A stretch of 64,000 nt of DNA from Microbacterium sp. W4I20 (GTDB lineage Bacteria; Actinomycetota; Actinomycetes; Actinomycetales; Microbacteriaceae), in contig NZ_JAUSYB010000001.1 of the NCBI RefSeq assembly GCF_030816505.1, positions 1,860,001 through 1,924,000 of the forward strand. Direction: 5' to 3'. Under the pieces are notes generated by a model, which worked only from the letters and a program-made list of their open reading frames with translations, did not search any database and was not told the origin of the DNA. Within the stretch, counting starts at the first letter, position 1. Every line of letters starts with the position of its first letter. The position numbers and the translations under genes were made by a program. Positions 1 through 9,942 of the stretch are shown in pieces.

Positions 1-826
1 AGAACACCAGCCACAGCAGGGCCGAGATCAACTGCGAGCCGATCAGGCGACCGGTGGGGATCTTGACGACGCTCTCGGGCGCGACGTCGGCGAGGTCGAC
101 GCCGGAGATCAGGCTGTTGACGCCCTCGTTCACCGACCCGACCAGCTGGGAACGAGCCGACGCGCGGGTACCGTCCGCCGGCGGGTTCGCCGCGCCCTGC
201 GGGTTCAGCGCGGCCTGACGCGCGGCCCTGGCTCCCGATGCGAGACGCAGGATGTCGGACCGCACGGCCTCGGCACGCGTGGTGGCGAGATACTCCAGGT
301 CGACGTTCGCGTCGGTTCCGGCGCCGACCACCTCGAGCTTCGCGAGGCCGATGATCCGGGCCGGGAAGGGACGCGTGAGGTTGACACCCTGCACGCGGTC
401 GAGCGGGGCTCGTCGGTGCGAGCGGAACACGATGCCCTTGCGCACCTCGACGTGGTCGCCCGTGATGCGGAACTGGTGGAATCGCCAGAAGAACCAGAAG
501 ATCGCCACCAGCACGATCACGAGGGCCAGCACGCCGAGCAGCACGAGCAGGATCAGGTTGTTCTCGACCACCCAGTCGACGGGGTCGCCGCCGTTGTAGT
601 CGCCGTAGTGCGCCTCTTCGGGCGTGAACAGCGCGACGAACCAGTTGATGACCCGGTCCCGCATGTTCGCGATCACGATACCGGCGATGATGATCAGCGC
701 CAGCCCGCCCTTGAACAGCGGGGTGAGCGGATGCATCCGGTGCCATTCGCCGTCCGCCAGGTTCGACGAGGTATCGCGATCGCGCGTCGCAGCCTTCGGC
801 GCTTCGGGGAACTGCTGCTCGCTCAC
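1..826 (-). CDS. PH-domain (bPH2) membrane protein, YdbT-like, cut by the window edge
   Basis: Incomplete: at least 275 codons are visible and the C-terminus lies outside the window. From the GTG at 826 the protein has a short acidic N-terminus, a first membrane span near residues 40-55, a second hydrophobic stretch near residues 90-115 ending in FWFFWRF, and then a bacterial PH-like segment (ITGDHVEVRKGIVFR, RAPLDRVQGV). This layout is that of the YdbS/YdbT family of membrane PH-domain proteins, whose role is not settled. It overlaps the preceding PH gene by four bases, so the two are translationally coupled and probably act together. Confidence 0.8.
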   Translation of the reverse strand, partial: MSEQQFPEAPKAATRDRDTSSNLADGEWHRMHPLTPLFKGGLALIIIAGIVIANMRDRVINWFVALFTPEEAHYGDYNGGDPVDWVVENNLILLVLLGVLALVIVLVAIFWFFWRFHQFRITGDHVEVRKGIVFRSHRRAPLDRVQGVNLTRPFPARIIGLAKLEVVGAGTDANVDLEYLATTRAEAVRSDILRLASGARAARQAALNPQGAANPPADGTRASARSQLVGSVNEGVNSLISGVDLADVAPESVVKIPTGRLIGSQLISALLWLVF

Positions 827-1404
827 AGGCCGGTCCGGCGGGTCTCGGCCACTTCGATGAGGGTGTCGCGCAGCGCCTCGGCCGCGCCCTGCGTGAGACC
901 GGGGATCTGGACGCCGGTGGTGGCCGCGGCCGTCACCATCTTCAGCTGGCTGATGCCGAAGGCGCGGTCGAGGGGGCCCTGCGTGATGTCGACGAGCTGC
1001 ATGCGGCCGTACGGCACCGCGATCATGCGCTGCCACAGGATGCCCTTGCGGAACACGATGTCGTCGGCGCGCAGCATGTAGCCGATGGCCTTCGCCTGAC
1101 GCGGCAGGATGATGAGCGCGATCACCGTGATGAGGAGGATCACTCCGGCGGGGATCCACACCCAGTCCTGCTCGAGGACGATGTTCAGCACGATGGCCAC
1201 GGCCGCGACGAAGGCGATGAAGATCACGTTCTGCACGACCTGCGAGACCACATACCGCGGCGAGATCTGATGCCAGGTGCCGTCCAGTTCCAGACGCGCC
1301 TCGTTCCGCGCCGTGCGCAGCTGCGTGTAGGTGCCCTGGTCGAGGGCGTCGAGATCAACGCCCTCCGCCGGGTTCAGGGGCGCGGTCTCTGGGTTCTGAG
1401 TCAT
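823..1404 (-). CDS. PH-domain membrane protein (YdbS-like)
   Basis: 193 residues. Two adjacent membrane spans lie around residues 55-75 and 82-100. They are followed by a bPH2-type segment with the family features YMLRADDIVFRKGILWQRM and VPYGRMQLVDI. The start at 1404 lies inside the 3' end of the DUF3180 gene (50-base overlap) and has an AAGGA ribosome-binding site. It is the smaller partner of the next gene, as is usual for YdbS/YdbT pairs. Position at the distal end of the folate operon is typical of Microbacteriaceae; the function is unknown. Confidence 0.82.
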   Translation of the reverse strand: MTQNPETAPLNPAEGVDLDALDQGTYTQLRTARNEARLELDGTWHQISPRYVVSQVVQNVIFIAFVAAVAIVLNIVLEQDWVWIPAGVILLITVIALIILPRQAKAIGYMLRADDIVFRKGILWQRMIAVPYGRMQLVDITQGPLDRAFGISQLKMVTAAATTGVQIPGLTQGAAEALRDTLIEVAETRRTGL

Positions 1405-1837
1405 CAGGATCCTTCGGCAGGGTGCAGAACTGTTCGGCGACGAGCGCGGCGATCACGAGGATGATCGCGCTCCCGATCAGGGCCAGCATGGCCACAGTCG
1501 ACCCTACCTGTGGATCGATGGGCCGCGACAGGAGGAACACCAGCAGGCCGACGCCGAAGCCCGCCATGATCGCTCCGAGCAGACTCGACGACCGGGCCAG
1601 CGTCGCCGCCCTGAGTGCACGGAACGGATCGATGCGGATGCCGGAGCGCACGCTGCGGCGCACCGGCCACGAGACGCCGAGCGCCGCGGCGGCGATCAGC
1701 AGCAGGAGCACGGGGAGCAGCAGCGACGGCGTGAACGTCGCTCGGCCGGTCACGGTGAGCAGGTGGTCGAGCAGGAATCCGGCACCCGCCGCGAGCAGCG
1801 CGAGGACGGCCAGCACACCCGCCGACGTGCGTCTCAT
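1355..1837 (-). CDS. DUF3180 membrane protein
   Basis: 160 residues with four predicted membrane spans (about residues 5-25, 35-55, 80-105 and 112-135) and a polar, proline-rich tail. DUF3180 proteins recur beside folK in actinobacteria and have no assigned activity. The start at 1837 overlaps the folK stop (ATGA), which fixes the start; the long open frame upstream of it is antisense-like background. The role is inferred only from its position in the folate operon. Confidence 0.8.
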   Translation of the reverse strand: MRRTSAGVLAVLALLAAGAGFLLDHLLTVTGRATFTPSLLLPVLLLLIAAAALGVSWPVRRSVRSGIRIDPFRALRAATLARSSSLLGAIMAGFGVGLLVFLLSRPIDPQVGSTVAMLALIGSAIILVIAALVAEQFCTLPKDPDDSEPRDRAPEPGGGR

Positions 1838-2373
1838 CCGTCGCCCCGGGCGCGCAGCCGGGCCGCCAGGTCGGCGACCCTGCCGTGTCCTGGGAGTTCG
1901 GCATCCGCGTCGAGGTCGAGCCAGGGCTCGAGCACGAACAGCCGCTCGGAGGCGCGCGGATGCGGCAACTGCAGGTTCGGCTCGTCCGATGTGACGTCGC
2001 CGTAGGCGATGAGGTCGAGGTCGAGCGTGCGATCGCCCCAGCGCTCCCGGCGTTCGCGACCGTTCTCGTCTTCGATGGCGTGCAGCATCCCGAGCAGGAT
2101 CGCGGGCGCGAGTCTCGTGGTCACCAGTGCGACGGCGTTCACGTATGTGGGCGCCTCGGGGTCGGGGCCGTCCACGCGCAGCGCGACGGTGTCGAAGAGA
2201 CGGGACAGGCGCACATCGCTGACCAGAGGCAGTCGCGCGATCCGCTCGGCGGCGGCCCGGATCGTCGTGTGGCGCTCTCCGAGGTTCGCACCGAGCGCGA
2301 CGACCGCCCGGGTCTCGGGGCGGCCGGCGCTCCGGTTCCCGTGATCGAGCGGGATGGCGAGATTGCGGCTCAT
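1834..2373 (-). CDS. folK: 2-amino-4-hydroxy-6-hydroxymethyldihydropteridine diphosphokinase
   Basis: 179 residues. HPPK transfers pyrophosphate from ATP to 6-hydroxymethyl-7,8-dihydropterin, the step before FolP. Family motifs are clear: ALGANLGER near the N-terminus, RWGDRTLDLDLI (the aspartates bind the magnesium ions) and LPHPR. A roughly 20-residue N-terminal extension precedes the conserved core. It overlaps folB upstream and the DUF3180 gene downstream by four bases each. Confidence 0.95.
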   Translation of the reverse strand: MSRNLAIPLDHGNRSAGRPETRAVVALGANLGERHTTIRAAAERIARLPLVSDVRLSRLFDTVALRVDGPDPEAPTYVNAVALVTTRLAPAILLGMLHAIEDENGRERRERWGDRTLDLDLIAYGDVTSDEPNLQLPHPRASERLFVLEPWLDLDADAELPGHGRVADLAARLRARGDG

Positions 2374-2765
2374 GTGGTGATGTCCTCCAGCCCGACGGGC
2401 GACTGCGTGCGATGCACGGTGACGGCCACGTCGGCGAAGGTGAGCGGGATGGGGGCATGCGGCTTGTGCACGGTCACCGTGACGTTCTGCACCCGACGGT
2501 CGTCGAGCGCGACCCCGGCGATCCGCTCGGCGAGCGTCTCGATGAGGTTGACCGGCTCACCCGCGACGACGGCCGCCACCTTCTCGGCCAGTTCGCCGTA
2601 GTGCACCGTGTCGTTCACCTCGTCGGATGCTGCCGCCTGATCGAGCGACAGTCGCAGGCGGAGATCGATCGAGAACTCCTGCCCCTCCTCCCGCTCCTGC
2701 TCGTACACGCCGTGGCGGCCGAACACGGTCAGACCAGTGAGGACGATCTCATCGAGGGAATCCAT
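2370..2765 (-). CDS. folB: dihydroneopterin aldolase
   Basis: 131 residues. FolB converts dihydroneopterin to 6-hydroxymethyl-dihydropterin and glycolaldehyde. Recognisable features are LTGLTVFGRHGVYEQEREEGQEF at the start, the YGELAEKV segment, the NLIETLAERIA helix with the conserved glutamate, and VTVHKPHAPIPLTFADVAV. The ATG at 2765 is preferred over the longer open frame because the family motif begins about seven residues later. Cytosolic; fourth gene of the ftsH-fol operon. Confidence 0.94.
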   Translation of the reverse strand: MDSLDEIVLTGLTVFGRHGVYEQEREEGQEFSIDLRLRLSLDQAAASDEVNDTVHYGELAEKVAAVVAGEPVNLIETLAERIAGVALDDRRVQNVTVTVHKPHAPIPLTFADVAVTVHRTQSPVGLEDITT

Positions 2766-2800
2766 GCCCCTAGCGTACGGGGGCGGTTCCGGACACGCCC

Positions 2801-3610
2801 TCAGCCTTCCCACGCGTGGGCGATCGCGAGTGCATCGCGGGTGGATGCGACGTCGTGCACGCGCACCGCCCACACCCCGACCCGTGCGGCGAGCGCGCTC
2901 GTGACGGCGGTGGCCAGGTCGCGGCGCTCTTCCGACACCTCAACGTCGCCGGATGCGCCGTGTCGCAGCGTCTCCGCGAGGAACCGCTTGCGCGAGGTGC
3001 CGATCAGCACCCGGGGCCCGAGGGCCACGATCTCGTCGAGCCCTCGCAGCACGTCCCAGTTCTGAGCTCCCGCTTTGGCGAAGCCGATGCCCGGGTCGAC
3101 GATGAGGCGGGAGGGCGCGATTCCGGATGCCGCGGCTTCGCCGATCCGCTCCTGCAGTTCGCCGGCCACCTCCCGGGCCACGCGCCGGTACTCGGCGTTC
3201 GCATACATGTCGGCGGAGAAGCCCCGCCAGTGCCCGACCGCGAAGTCGGCTCCGGACTCCGCGACCGCCGCCCGCATCTCGGGGTCGGCGAGGCCGCCCG
3301 AGACGTCGTTCACGATCCGGGCGCCCGCGCGTACGGCCGCCACGGCCGTGGCCGCGTTCAGGGTGTCGATGCTCACCGGCACCCCGGCGGCGGCGAGCTG
3401 CTCGATGACCGGGATCACCCGCTGCTGCTCGACCTCGGTGTCGACGCGCTCGGCGCCCGGCCTGGTCGACTCTCCGCCGACGTCGAGCACGGTGGCCCCA
3501 TCGGCGCGCAGCTGCAGACCGCGCGCCACGGCACGATCGACGTCGAGGTAGCGCCCGCCGTCGCTGAACGAATCGGGCGTCACGTTGACGATGCCCCAGA
3601 TCGCGGTCAT
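2801..3610 (-). CDS. folP: dihydropteroate synthase
   Basis: 269 residues. Condenses hydroxymethyl-dihydropterin pyrophosphate with para-aminobenzoate; it is the sulfonamide target. Motifs: GIVNVTPDSFSDGGRY at residues 5-20, VLDVGGESTRPGA, VSIDT, ARIVNDVSGG, LIVDPGIGFAK and IGTSRKRF. The ATG at 3610 overlaps the folE stop by four bases. A much longer frame continues upstream only because the inserted base in folE puts its N-terminal half into this frame. Confidence 0.95.
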   Translation of the reverse strand: MTAIWGIVNVTPDSFSDGGRYLDVDRAVARGLQLRADGATVLDVGGESTRPGAERVDTEVEQQRVIPVIEQLAAAGVPVSIDTLNAATAVAAVRAGARIVNDVSGGLADPEMRAAVAESGADFAVGHWRGFSADMYANAEYRRVAREVAGELQERIGEAAASGIAPSRLIVDPGIGFAKAGAQNWDVLRGLDEIVALGPRVLIGTSRKRFLAETLRHGASGDVEVSEERRDLATAVTSALAARVGVWAVRVHDVASTRDALAIAHAWEG

Positions 3611-4234
3611 GCGGGCAGTCTTCGCTCGAAACCAGGGGTCCCTGAGCTTGTCGAAGGGCCGATCAGCGTGATGAGCTCCGCGCGTGCGGCAGCATCCGTG
3701 TACTCGCCCCGTGCGGCGATCGTGAGCGTCGACGCCTCCGGCTGACGACCGCCCCGCATGGTCACGCACCCGTGGCTCGCGTCGAGCACGACGAGCACTC
3801 CGCGGGTGTCGAGGTGCTCCGCGATGGTGTCCGCGATCTGTTCGCCGAGCCGCTCCTGCACCTGCGGCCGGGCGGCGAGGATCTCGACGACGCGCACCAG
3901 CGCACCCAATCCGACCACCTGCTCCCCCGGCAGGTAGGCGATGTGGGCGTGGCCGGCGAAGGGCAGCAGATGGTGTTCGCACACCGAGCGGAAAACGGAT
4001 GTCGCGCAGCAGCACGGCCCCGGAGGGCAGGGTGTCCGGCGCCGGACCGCGCGTCACGCTGATCGTGCGCTGCAGCGGCTCCGCAGCATCCGCACCCACC
4101 CCGCCGAAGAATTCCGAGTACAGCTCGGCCATCCGGGCGGGGGTCTGCTTCAGTCCGGGCCGGTCAGGGTCTTCGCCGATCGCCTCGAGCAGTTCCCGGG
4201 TGAGCCGTTCGACGCGCCGACTGTCGACGGTCAC
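3607..4234 (-). pseudogene. folE: GTP cyclohydrolase I, frame broken by a one-base insertion
   Basis: First enzyme of folate synthesis (GTP to dihydroneopterin triphosphate). The GTG start at 4234 lies one base after the ftsH stop. About 80 residues read in frame (RLTRELLEAIGEDPDRPGL, AVLLRDIRF). The homology then continues one frame over as SVCEHHLLPFAGHAHIAYLPG down to the stop at 3607, keeping the zinc ligands (C and H of CEHH, and HGCVTMRGG). The break lies at a run of four T on the coding strand (3992-3995); three T would restore a protein of about 208 residues. The rest of the gene is intact, so a sequencing error, a recent mutation, or less likely recoding are all possible. Confidence 0.85.
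3637..3660. repeat. short dispersed repeat of the 'PFDKLRDR/PSTSSGT' type inside the folE 3' end
   Basis: The 24 bases from GGTCCCTG to GAAGGGCC match a small repeat I recognise from memory as scattered through GC-rich actinobacterial genomes, often within gene ends. Here it is read in frame and encodes the PSTSSGT part of the folE C-terminal tail, which the enzyme family does not otherwise have. There is no second copy in this window, so the assignment rests on recall of the motif. Confidence 0.6.
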
Positions 4235-4235
4235 G

Positions 4236-6236
<2,001 letters not shown>

Positions 6237-6300
6237 GATCGGATCAGCGTATCGCGCGCGTCCTAGGGGGCCGCTGTGCGTTCACCCACGGCGTAGCCCG

Positions 6301-6852
6301 TCAGCTGTAGACGTGCGGGGCGAGCACGGCGACGTCGCGAAGGTTGCGATACCGCTCGGCGTAGTCGAGGCCGTACCCGACCACGAAGTCGGTGGGGATG
6401 TCGAAGCCGACGTACTTGCAGTCGATGACGACCTTCGCCGCCTCCGGCTTGCGCAGCAGCGCCAGCACCTCGATCGACTCCGCGCCGCGGGAGCCGAAGT
6501 TCTCCAGCAGCCAGCTGAGGGTCAGGCCCGAGTCGATGATGTCCTCGACGATCAGGACGTGCTTGCCGTTCAGGTCGGTGTCGAGGTCTTTGCGGATCTG
6601 CACGACGCCGCTGGACCGGGTGCTGGCGCCGTAGCTGGAGACGGCCATCCAATCCATCGGGGCGTGGAACGGGAGGGCGCGGGCGAAGTCGGCCATCACC
6701 ATCACCGCTCCCTTGAGGACGCCGACGAGCACGAGATCCTTGCCCTCGTAGTCGATGGCCACCTGGGCCGCGAGCTCCTCGAGCTTGGCGAGGATCTGCT
6801 CCTCGGTCACGAGGATCTGGGCAAGGTCGTCCTGGATTTCCGCGGCGCGCAT
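6301..6852 (-). CDS. hpt: hypoxanthine phosphoribosyltransferase
   Basis: 183 residues. Purine salvage enzyme joining hypoxanthine or guanine to PRPP. The PRPP-binding loop VLIVEDIIDSGLTL is clear, as are LVGVLKGAVMVMADF near the N-terminus, the SSYGASTRSSG flexible loop and the DFVVGYGLDYAERYR C-terminal segment. It lies 64 bases upstream of ftsH on the same strand, the common tilS-hpt-ftsH neighbourhood. Here tilS is separated from it by an oppositely oriented gene. Confidence 0.94.
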   Translation of the reverse strand: MRAAEIQDDLAQILVTEEQILAKLEELAAQVAIDYEGKDLVLVGVLKGAVMVMADFARALPFHAPMDWMAVSSYGASTRSSGVVQIRKDLDTDLNGKHVLIVEDIIDSGLTLSWLLENFGSRGAESIEVLALLRKPEAAKVVIDCKYVGFDIPTDFVVGYGLDYAERYRNLRDVAVLAPHVYS

Positions 6853-6936
6853 GGATCGATTTTAGGTGACCGGCCCGAGTGCTCGGGGACGGATCCGAGG
6901 ATCGGGCGAATATCCCTGCGCCCGCGGCATCCGCAC

Positions 6937-6942
6937 TACTCT
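6937..6942 (+). promoter_or_regulatory. candidate -10 box for the DUF937 gene
   Basis: TACTCT fits the actinobacterial TANNNT -10 pattern and lies 42 bases before the ATG at 6985, in the divergent hpt/DUF937 interval. A ribosome-binding site (GGAAGG) precedes the ATG. No convincing -35 is visible. Confidence 0.35.
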
Positions 6943-6984
6943 GGCGGGGAGACGGGCCCACGCCCACCGACGGAAGGATTCACC

Positions 6985-7584
6985 ATGGCTCTTGACGACA
7001 TCCTCAAGCAGGTTCCGATCGACGACATCGCCGAGAAGCTCGGAGTCTCCCACGACGAGGCGAAGGCGGCCGTCGAGCAGGGCGGCGCCGTGCTGCTGGG
7101 CGGTCTCGCGAAGAATGCGGAGACCGAAGAGGGCTCCGCCGCCATCCAGAAGGCCCTGCGCAAGCACGAAGGATCGCGCGGCCCCTCGAAGGTCGACGAT
7201 GTCGATCAGGCCGACGGCGACAAGATCGTGACCCACATCCTCGGATCGAACAAGAAGGACGTCACCGAGAAGCTCACCGAGTCCAAGGCGACCGCCGGCA
7301 TCGACTTCGGCAAGCTCCTCCCGATCCTCGCGCCGATCGTGATGGGTCTCATCGCGAACGCCAGCAAGGGCAAGACCGAGAAGGCGGATGCCGGGGCGCA
7401 GGAGTCCGGCGGCGGCATCGGCGACCTCATCGGCGGCATCCTCGGCGGCGGCGGCAGCGGTTCCGGCAGCAGTGCCGGCGGGGGCGGAATCGGCGACGTG
7501 ATCGGCGGGATCCTGGGCGGCGGCAAGTCCGGTGGTGGCGGGATCGGCGACATTCTGGGCGGCCTCTTCGGAGGCAAGAAGTAG
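6985..7584 (+). CDS. DUF937 family protein with glycine-rich C-terminal repeats
   Basis: 199 residues. The N-terminal ~130 residues match the DUF937 pattern (repeated small helices, GGAVLLGGLAKNAETEEGSAA, IVTHILGSNK). The C-terminus is three tandem units of the form GGGIGD-(L/V/I)-IGGILGGG separated by Gly/Ser linkers. No signal peptide or membrane span is evident. The function of DUF937 proteins is unknown. The gene is convergent with tilS with no spacing and divergent from hpt, so it sits as an inserted rightward unit inside an otherwise leftward block. Confidence 0.85.
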   Translation: MALDDILKQVPIDDIAEKLGVSHDEAKAAVEQGGAVLLGGLAKNAETEEGSAAIQKALRKHEGSRGPSKVDDVDQADGDKIVTHILGSNKKDVTEKLTESKATAGIDFGKLLPILAPIVMGLIANASKGKTEKADAGAQESGGGIGDLIGGILGGGGSGSGSSAGGGGIGDVIGGILGGGKSGGGGIGDILGGLFGGKK

Positions 7585-8595
7585 TCAGCGACCGGAAGCG
7601 GAGAAGACGATCTGCCCGCCGCGGCGCAGAGCCGAGCAGCCGGGCAGGTCTATCGGCCCCTGACCTGTCCAGTCCGTGACGAGACGGGCGACCTCGACCG
7701 TCTGCGTGCGCGTCAGGCTCACGCCGAACTCGCTGTCCACGACGAGACGGATGATCCGGTTGCGCAGGGCTGCGGGATTCGCGGCGAGTGCGGCGACGCT
7801 GACCGAGATACCCGCCTCGGCATGCTCGACGATGTCCTCGATCGTCTCGTGGATCATCTCGTCGAACGCCTCTGCGTCTTCCCGCAGCTGCTCGGCGGTG
7901 CGGGCGAGCGCCTCCGCGATGCCCGGACCCAGCTCGGCCTCGAGCACCGGGAGCACCCGCTGTCGCACCCGCACCCGGGCGAAGCGCTCGTCGAGGTTAT
8001 GCGGGTCTTCCCAGGGCGTCAGACCGGATGCCGCGCAGAGCGCCCGCGTCGTCTCCCGCCGCACGCCGAGCAGCGGCCGCAACCAGCGCAGCCCGTCCTC
8101 GTCTTCGCGCGATGGCGCCATGCCCTGGAGGCTCGCCGCTCCCGACCCGCGGGCGAGGCCGAGCATCACTGTCTCGGCCTGGTCGTCGAGCGTGTGCCCC
8201 AGAAGCACCGCAGACGCACCGATCTCGGCCGCGACTTCCCGCAGCACCCGGTAGCGGGCCTCGCGCGCCGCCGCCTCCGGCCCTCCCTCCCCCTGGACGT
8301 CGACACGCACCACGACCGTTTCGACTCCGAGCGCGGCGGCGATGCTCGCCGCACGTGCGGCGACCTCCGCCGAGTCGACCTGGAGACCGTGATCGACGGT
8401 GACGGAGGTCGTCCGGACTCCGGCCTTCGACGCCTCGAAGGCCGTCGCGGCGGTGAGGGCGAGCGAGTCGGCGCCCCCGGACAGGGCGACGATCACCGTC
8501 GATCCCTCAGGAAGGTCGGCGAGCGCGGTGCGCACGGCGAGGCGGATCTCGGCGATGACGGGAGAGAGCGACGGCACCTGTCCACGGTAGGACAC
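7585..8595 (-). CDS. tilS: tRNA(Ile)-lysidine synthetase
   Basis: 336 residues. Modifies cytidine 34 of tRNA-Ile(CAU) to lysidine so that it reads AUA; essential and cytosolic. The N-type PP-loop VALSGGADSLAL binds ATP. Other family segments are VDHGLQVDS, AREARYRVL, LLGHTLDDQAETVMLGLARGSG and PWEDPHN. The shorter C-terminal region is usual in actinobacteria. The stop abuts the DUF937 stop. Confidence 0.94.
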   Translation of the reverse strand: MSYRGQVPSLSPVIAEIRLAVRTALADLPEGSTVIVALSGGADSLALTAATAFEASKAGVRTTSVTVDHGLQVDSAEVAARAASIAAALGVETVVVRVDVQGEGGPEAAAREARYRVLREVAAEIGASAVLLGHTLDDQAETVMLGLARGSGAASLQGMAPSREDEDGLRWLRPLLGVRRETTRALCAASGLTPWEDPHNLDERFARVRVRQRVLPVLEAELGPGIAEALARTAEQLREDAEAFDEMIHETIEDIVEHAEAGISVSVAALAANPAALRNRIIRLVVDSEFGVSLTRTQTVEVARLVTDWTGQGPIDLPGCSALRRGGQIVFSASGR

Positions 8596-8641
8596 CAGCC
8601 GTGTTTCCGCGCGCGTGCGTCGCCCCGAGCACCGCGCGGTC

Positions 8642-8647
8642 TAGTCT
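8642..8647 (+). promoter_or_regulatory. candidate -10 box giving a leaderless mRNA
   Basis: TAGTCT lies exactly six bases before the GTG at 8654. A transcript starting at the normal distance would begin at the start codon, and no ribosome-binding site is present. Leaderless mRNAs are common in actinobacteria; this case is inferred from spacing. Confidence 0.45.
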
Positions 8648-8653
8648 GGCGCC

Positions 8654-9322
8654 GTGACAGATCGCAGGAGCACGCAGCAGTTCTCGACCGAGAGGTTCAA
8701 GGCCTTCGCCGACGCCGTCGTCGCGATCGCGATGACCCTGCTGATCCTCCCGTTGCTGGAGTCGGTGTCGGATGCCGGCACCGAGGGCCTCACCACGGCC
8801 GACTTCTTCCACGAGAACAGCGGACAGCTGTTCAGCTTTGGGCTGAGCTTCGTCCTCATCGCGAACTTCTGGATGGAGCATCACCGGCAATACACCGAGG
8901 TGACGTCGATCACACCGGCGCTGCTCTGGATCAACATCGCGTGGATGGCGACGATCGTGTGGTTGCCCGTGCCGACCGCGATGCTCGGGCAGATGGACAC
9001 GGACCCGCTGCAGGAGATCGTGTACATCGGCACCCTGATCCTCACCCAGATCACGACGCTCGCCGCTCGCGTCTACCTGCTTCGGCATCCGGAGATGACC
9101 ACCGCGACGACCGCTCGAGTCCGGCACGGCGCCGCCGCCGACATCGCCGCGATCATGCTCTTCGCGCTCGCACTCGCGGTCGCCCTGCTGATCGGCGACC
9201 AAGGGTATTTCGCACTGTTCCTCCTGGTGCTCACCGGCATCGTCTCCCACCTCATCTATCGGCTCTGGACGCATGGGAAGCCGGGCACGACCGGGGAGAC
9301 GGCCGCAGACGCGCGCGAGTAG
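8654..9322 (+). CDS. TMEM175-like potassium channel family protein (DUF1211)
   Basis: 222 residues with six predicted membrane spans. The family signature is the first helix, RFKAFADAVVAIAMTLLIL, a variant of the R-x-x-x-F-S-D pattern with alanine in place of serine. FWMEHHRQY after the second span is also typical. Bacterial TMEM175 proteins are tetrameric potassium channels without a canonical selectivity filter. The GTG start is chosen because it lies directly after a -10 box. Divergent from tilS. Confidence 0.85.
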   Translation: MTDRRSTQQFSTERFKAFADAVVAIAMTLLILPLLESVSDAGTEGLTTADFFHENSGQLFSFGLSFVLIANFWMEHHRQYTEVTSITPALLWINIAWMATIVWLPVPTAMLGQMDTDPLQEIVYIGTLILTQITTLAARVYLLRHPEMTTATTARVRHGAAADIAAIMLFALALAVALLIGDQGYFALFLLVLTGIVSHLIYRLWTHGKPGTTGETAADARE

Positions 9323-9365
9323 GCTGGTCCGCGGCATCCAACCGTCTTTTCAGAGGAGCACACGC

Positions 9366-9857
9366 ATGGGCGCACACGACGCCGTCATCGAGATTCCGCG
9401 CGGCAGCCGCGTGAAGTACGAGGTCGACCACGAGACCGGACGAGTGCATCTCGACCGCGTGCTCTACACGACCTTCGGGTACCCGGCCGACTACGGCTAC
9501 TTCGACAACACGCTCGGCGAGGACGGCGACCCGCTCGACGTGCTCGTGCTGCTCGACCAGGCCATCTACCCGGGCGTCGTCGTCGAGGTCCGCCCCGTCG
9601 CCGTGCTCAAGATGAGCGACGAGGCCGGCGGAGACGACAAGCTCGTCGCCGTGCTGTCGAAGGACCCGCGCTGGGCGCACATCCGGGACATCGGCGACCT
9701 GGCCGAGTACACGAAGAAGGAGATCGAGCACTTCTTCGAGCACTACAAGGACCTCGAGCCCAACAAGTGGGTCAAGGTCGACGCCTGGGGCGACGCGGCC
9801 GAAGCGCAGCGCATCCTCGACGAGGCGATCGTCCGCGCGGGCGAGCAGGGTCACTGA
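9366..9857 (+). CDS. ppa: inorganic pyrophosphatase (family I)
   Basis: 163 residues. Hydrolyses pyrophosphate released by biosynthetic reactions; cytosolic and essential. The family I active site is intact: IPRGSRVKYEVD at the N-terminus, YGYFDNTLGEDGDPLDVLVL containing the D-x-D-P-x-D metal site, and SKDPRWAHIRDIGDL. A ribosome-binding site AGAGGAG is eight bases upstream of the ATG, and TAGGCT about 40 bases upstream is a possible -10. A strong hairpin terminator follows. Confidence 0.95.
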   Translation: MGAHDAVIEIPRGSRVKYEVDHETGRVHLDRVLYTTFGYPADYGYFDNTLGEDGDPLDVLVLLDQAIYPGVVVEVRPVAVLKMSDEAGGDDKLVAVLSKDPRWAHIRDIGDLAEYTKKEIEHFFEHYKDLEPNKWVKVDAWGDAAEAQRILDEAIVRAGEQGH

Positions 9858-9882
9858 CCCAGGAGCCCGCTCCCGTCACGAC

Positions 9883-9920
9883 GAAGACCCCCGGATCCGC
9901 TCAGCGGCCCGGGGGTCTTC
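9883..9920. terminator. bidirectional hairpin terminator between ppa and the M23 gene
   Basis: Inverted repeat GAAGACCCCCGG / CCGGGGGTCTTC around a 14-base loop. It lies 26 bases after the ppa stop and 22 bases before the end of the convergent M23 gene, so it can serve both. Confidence 0.75.
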
Positions 9921-9942
9921 TCGTCTCTGTGCGAACGAGCAC

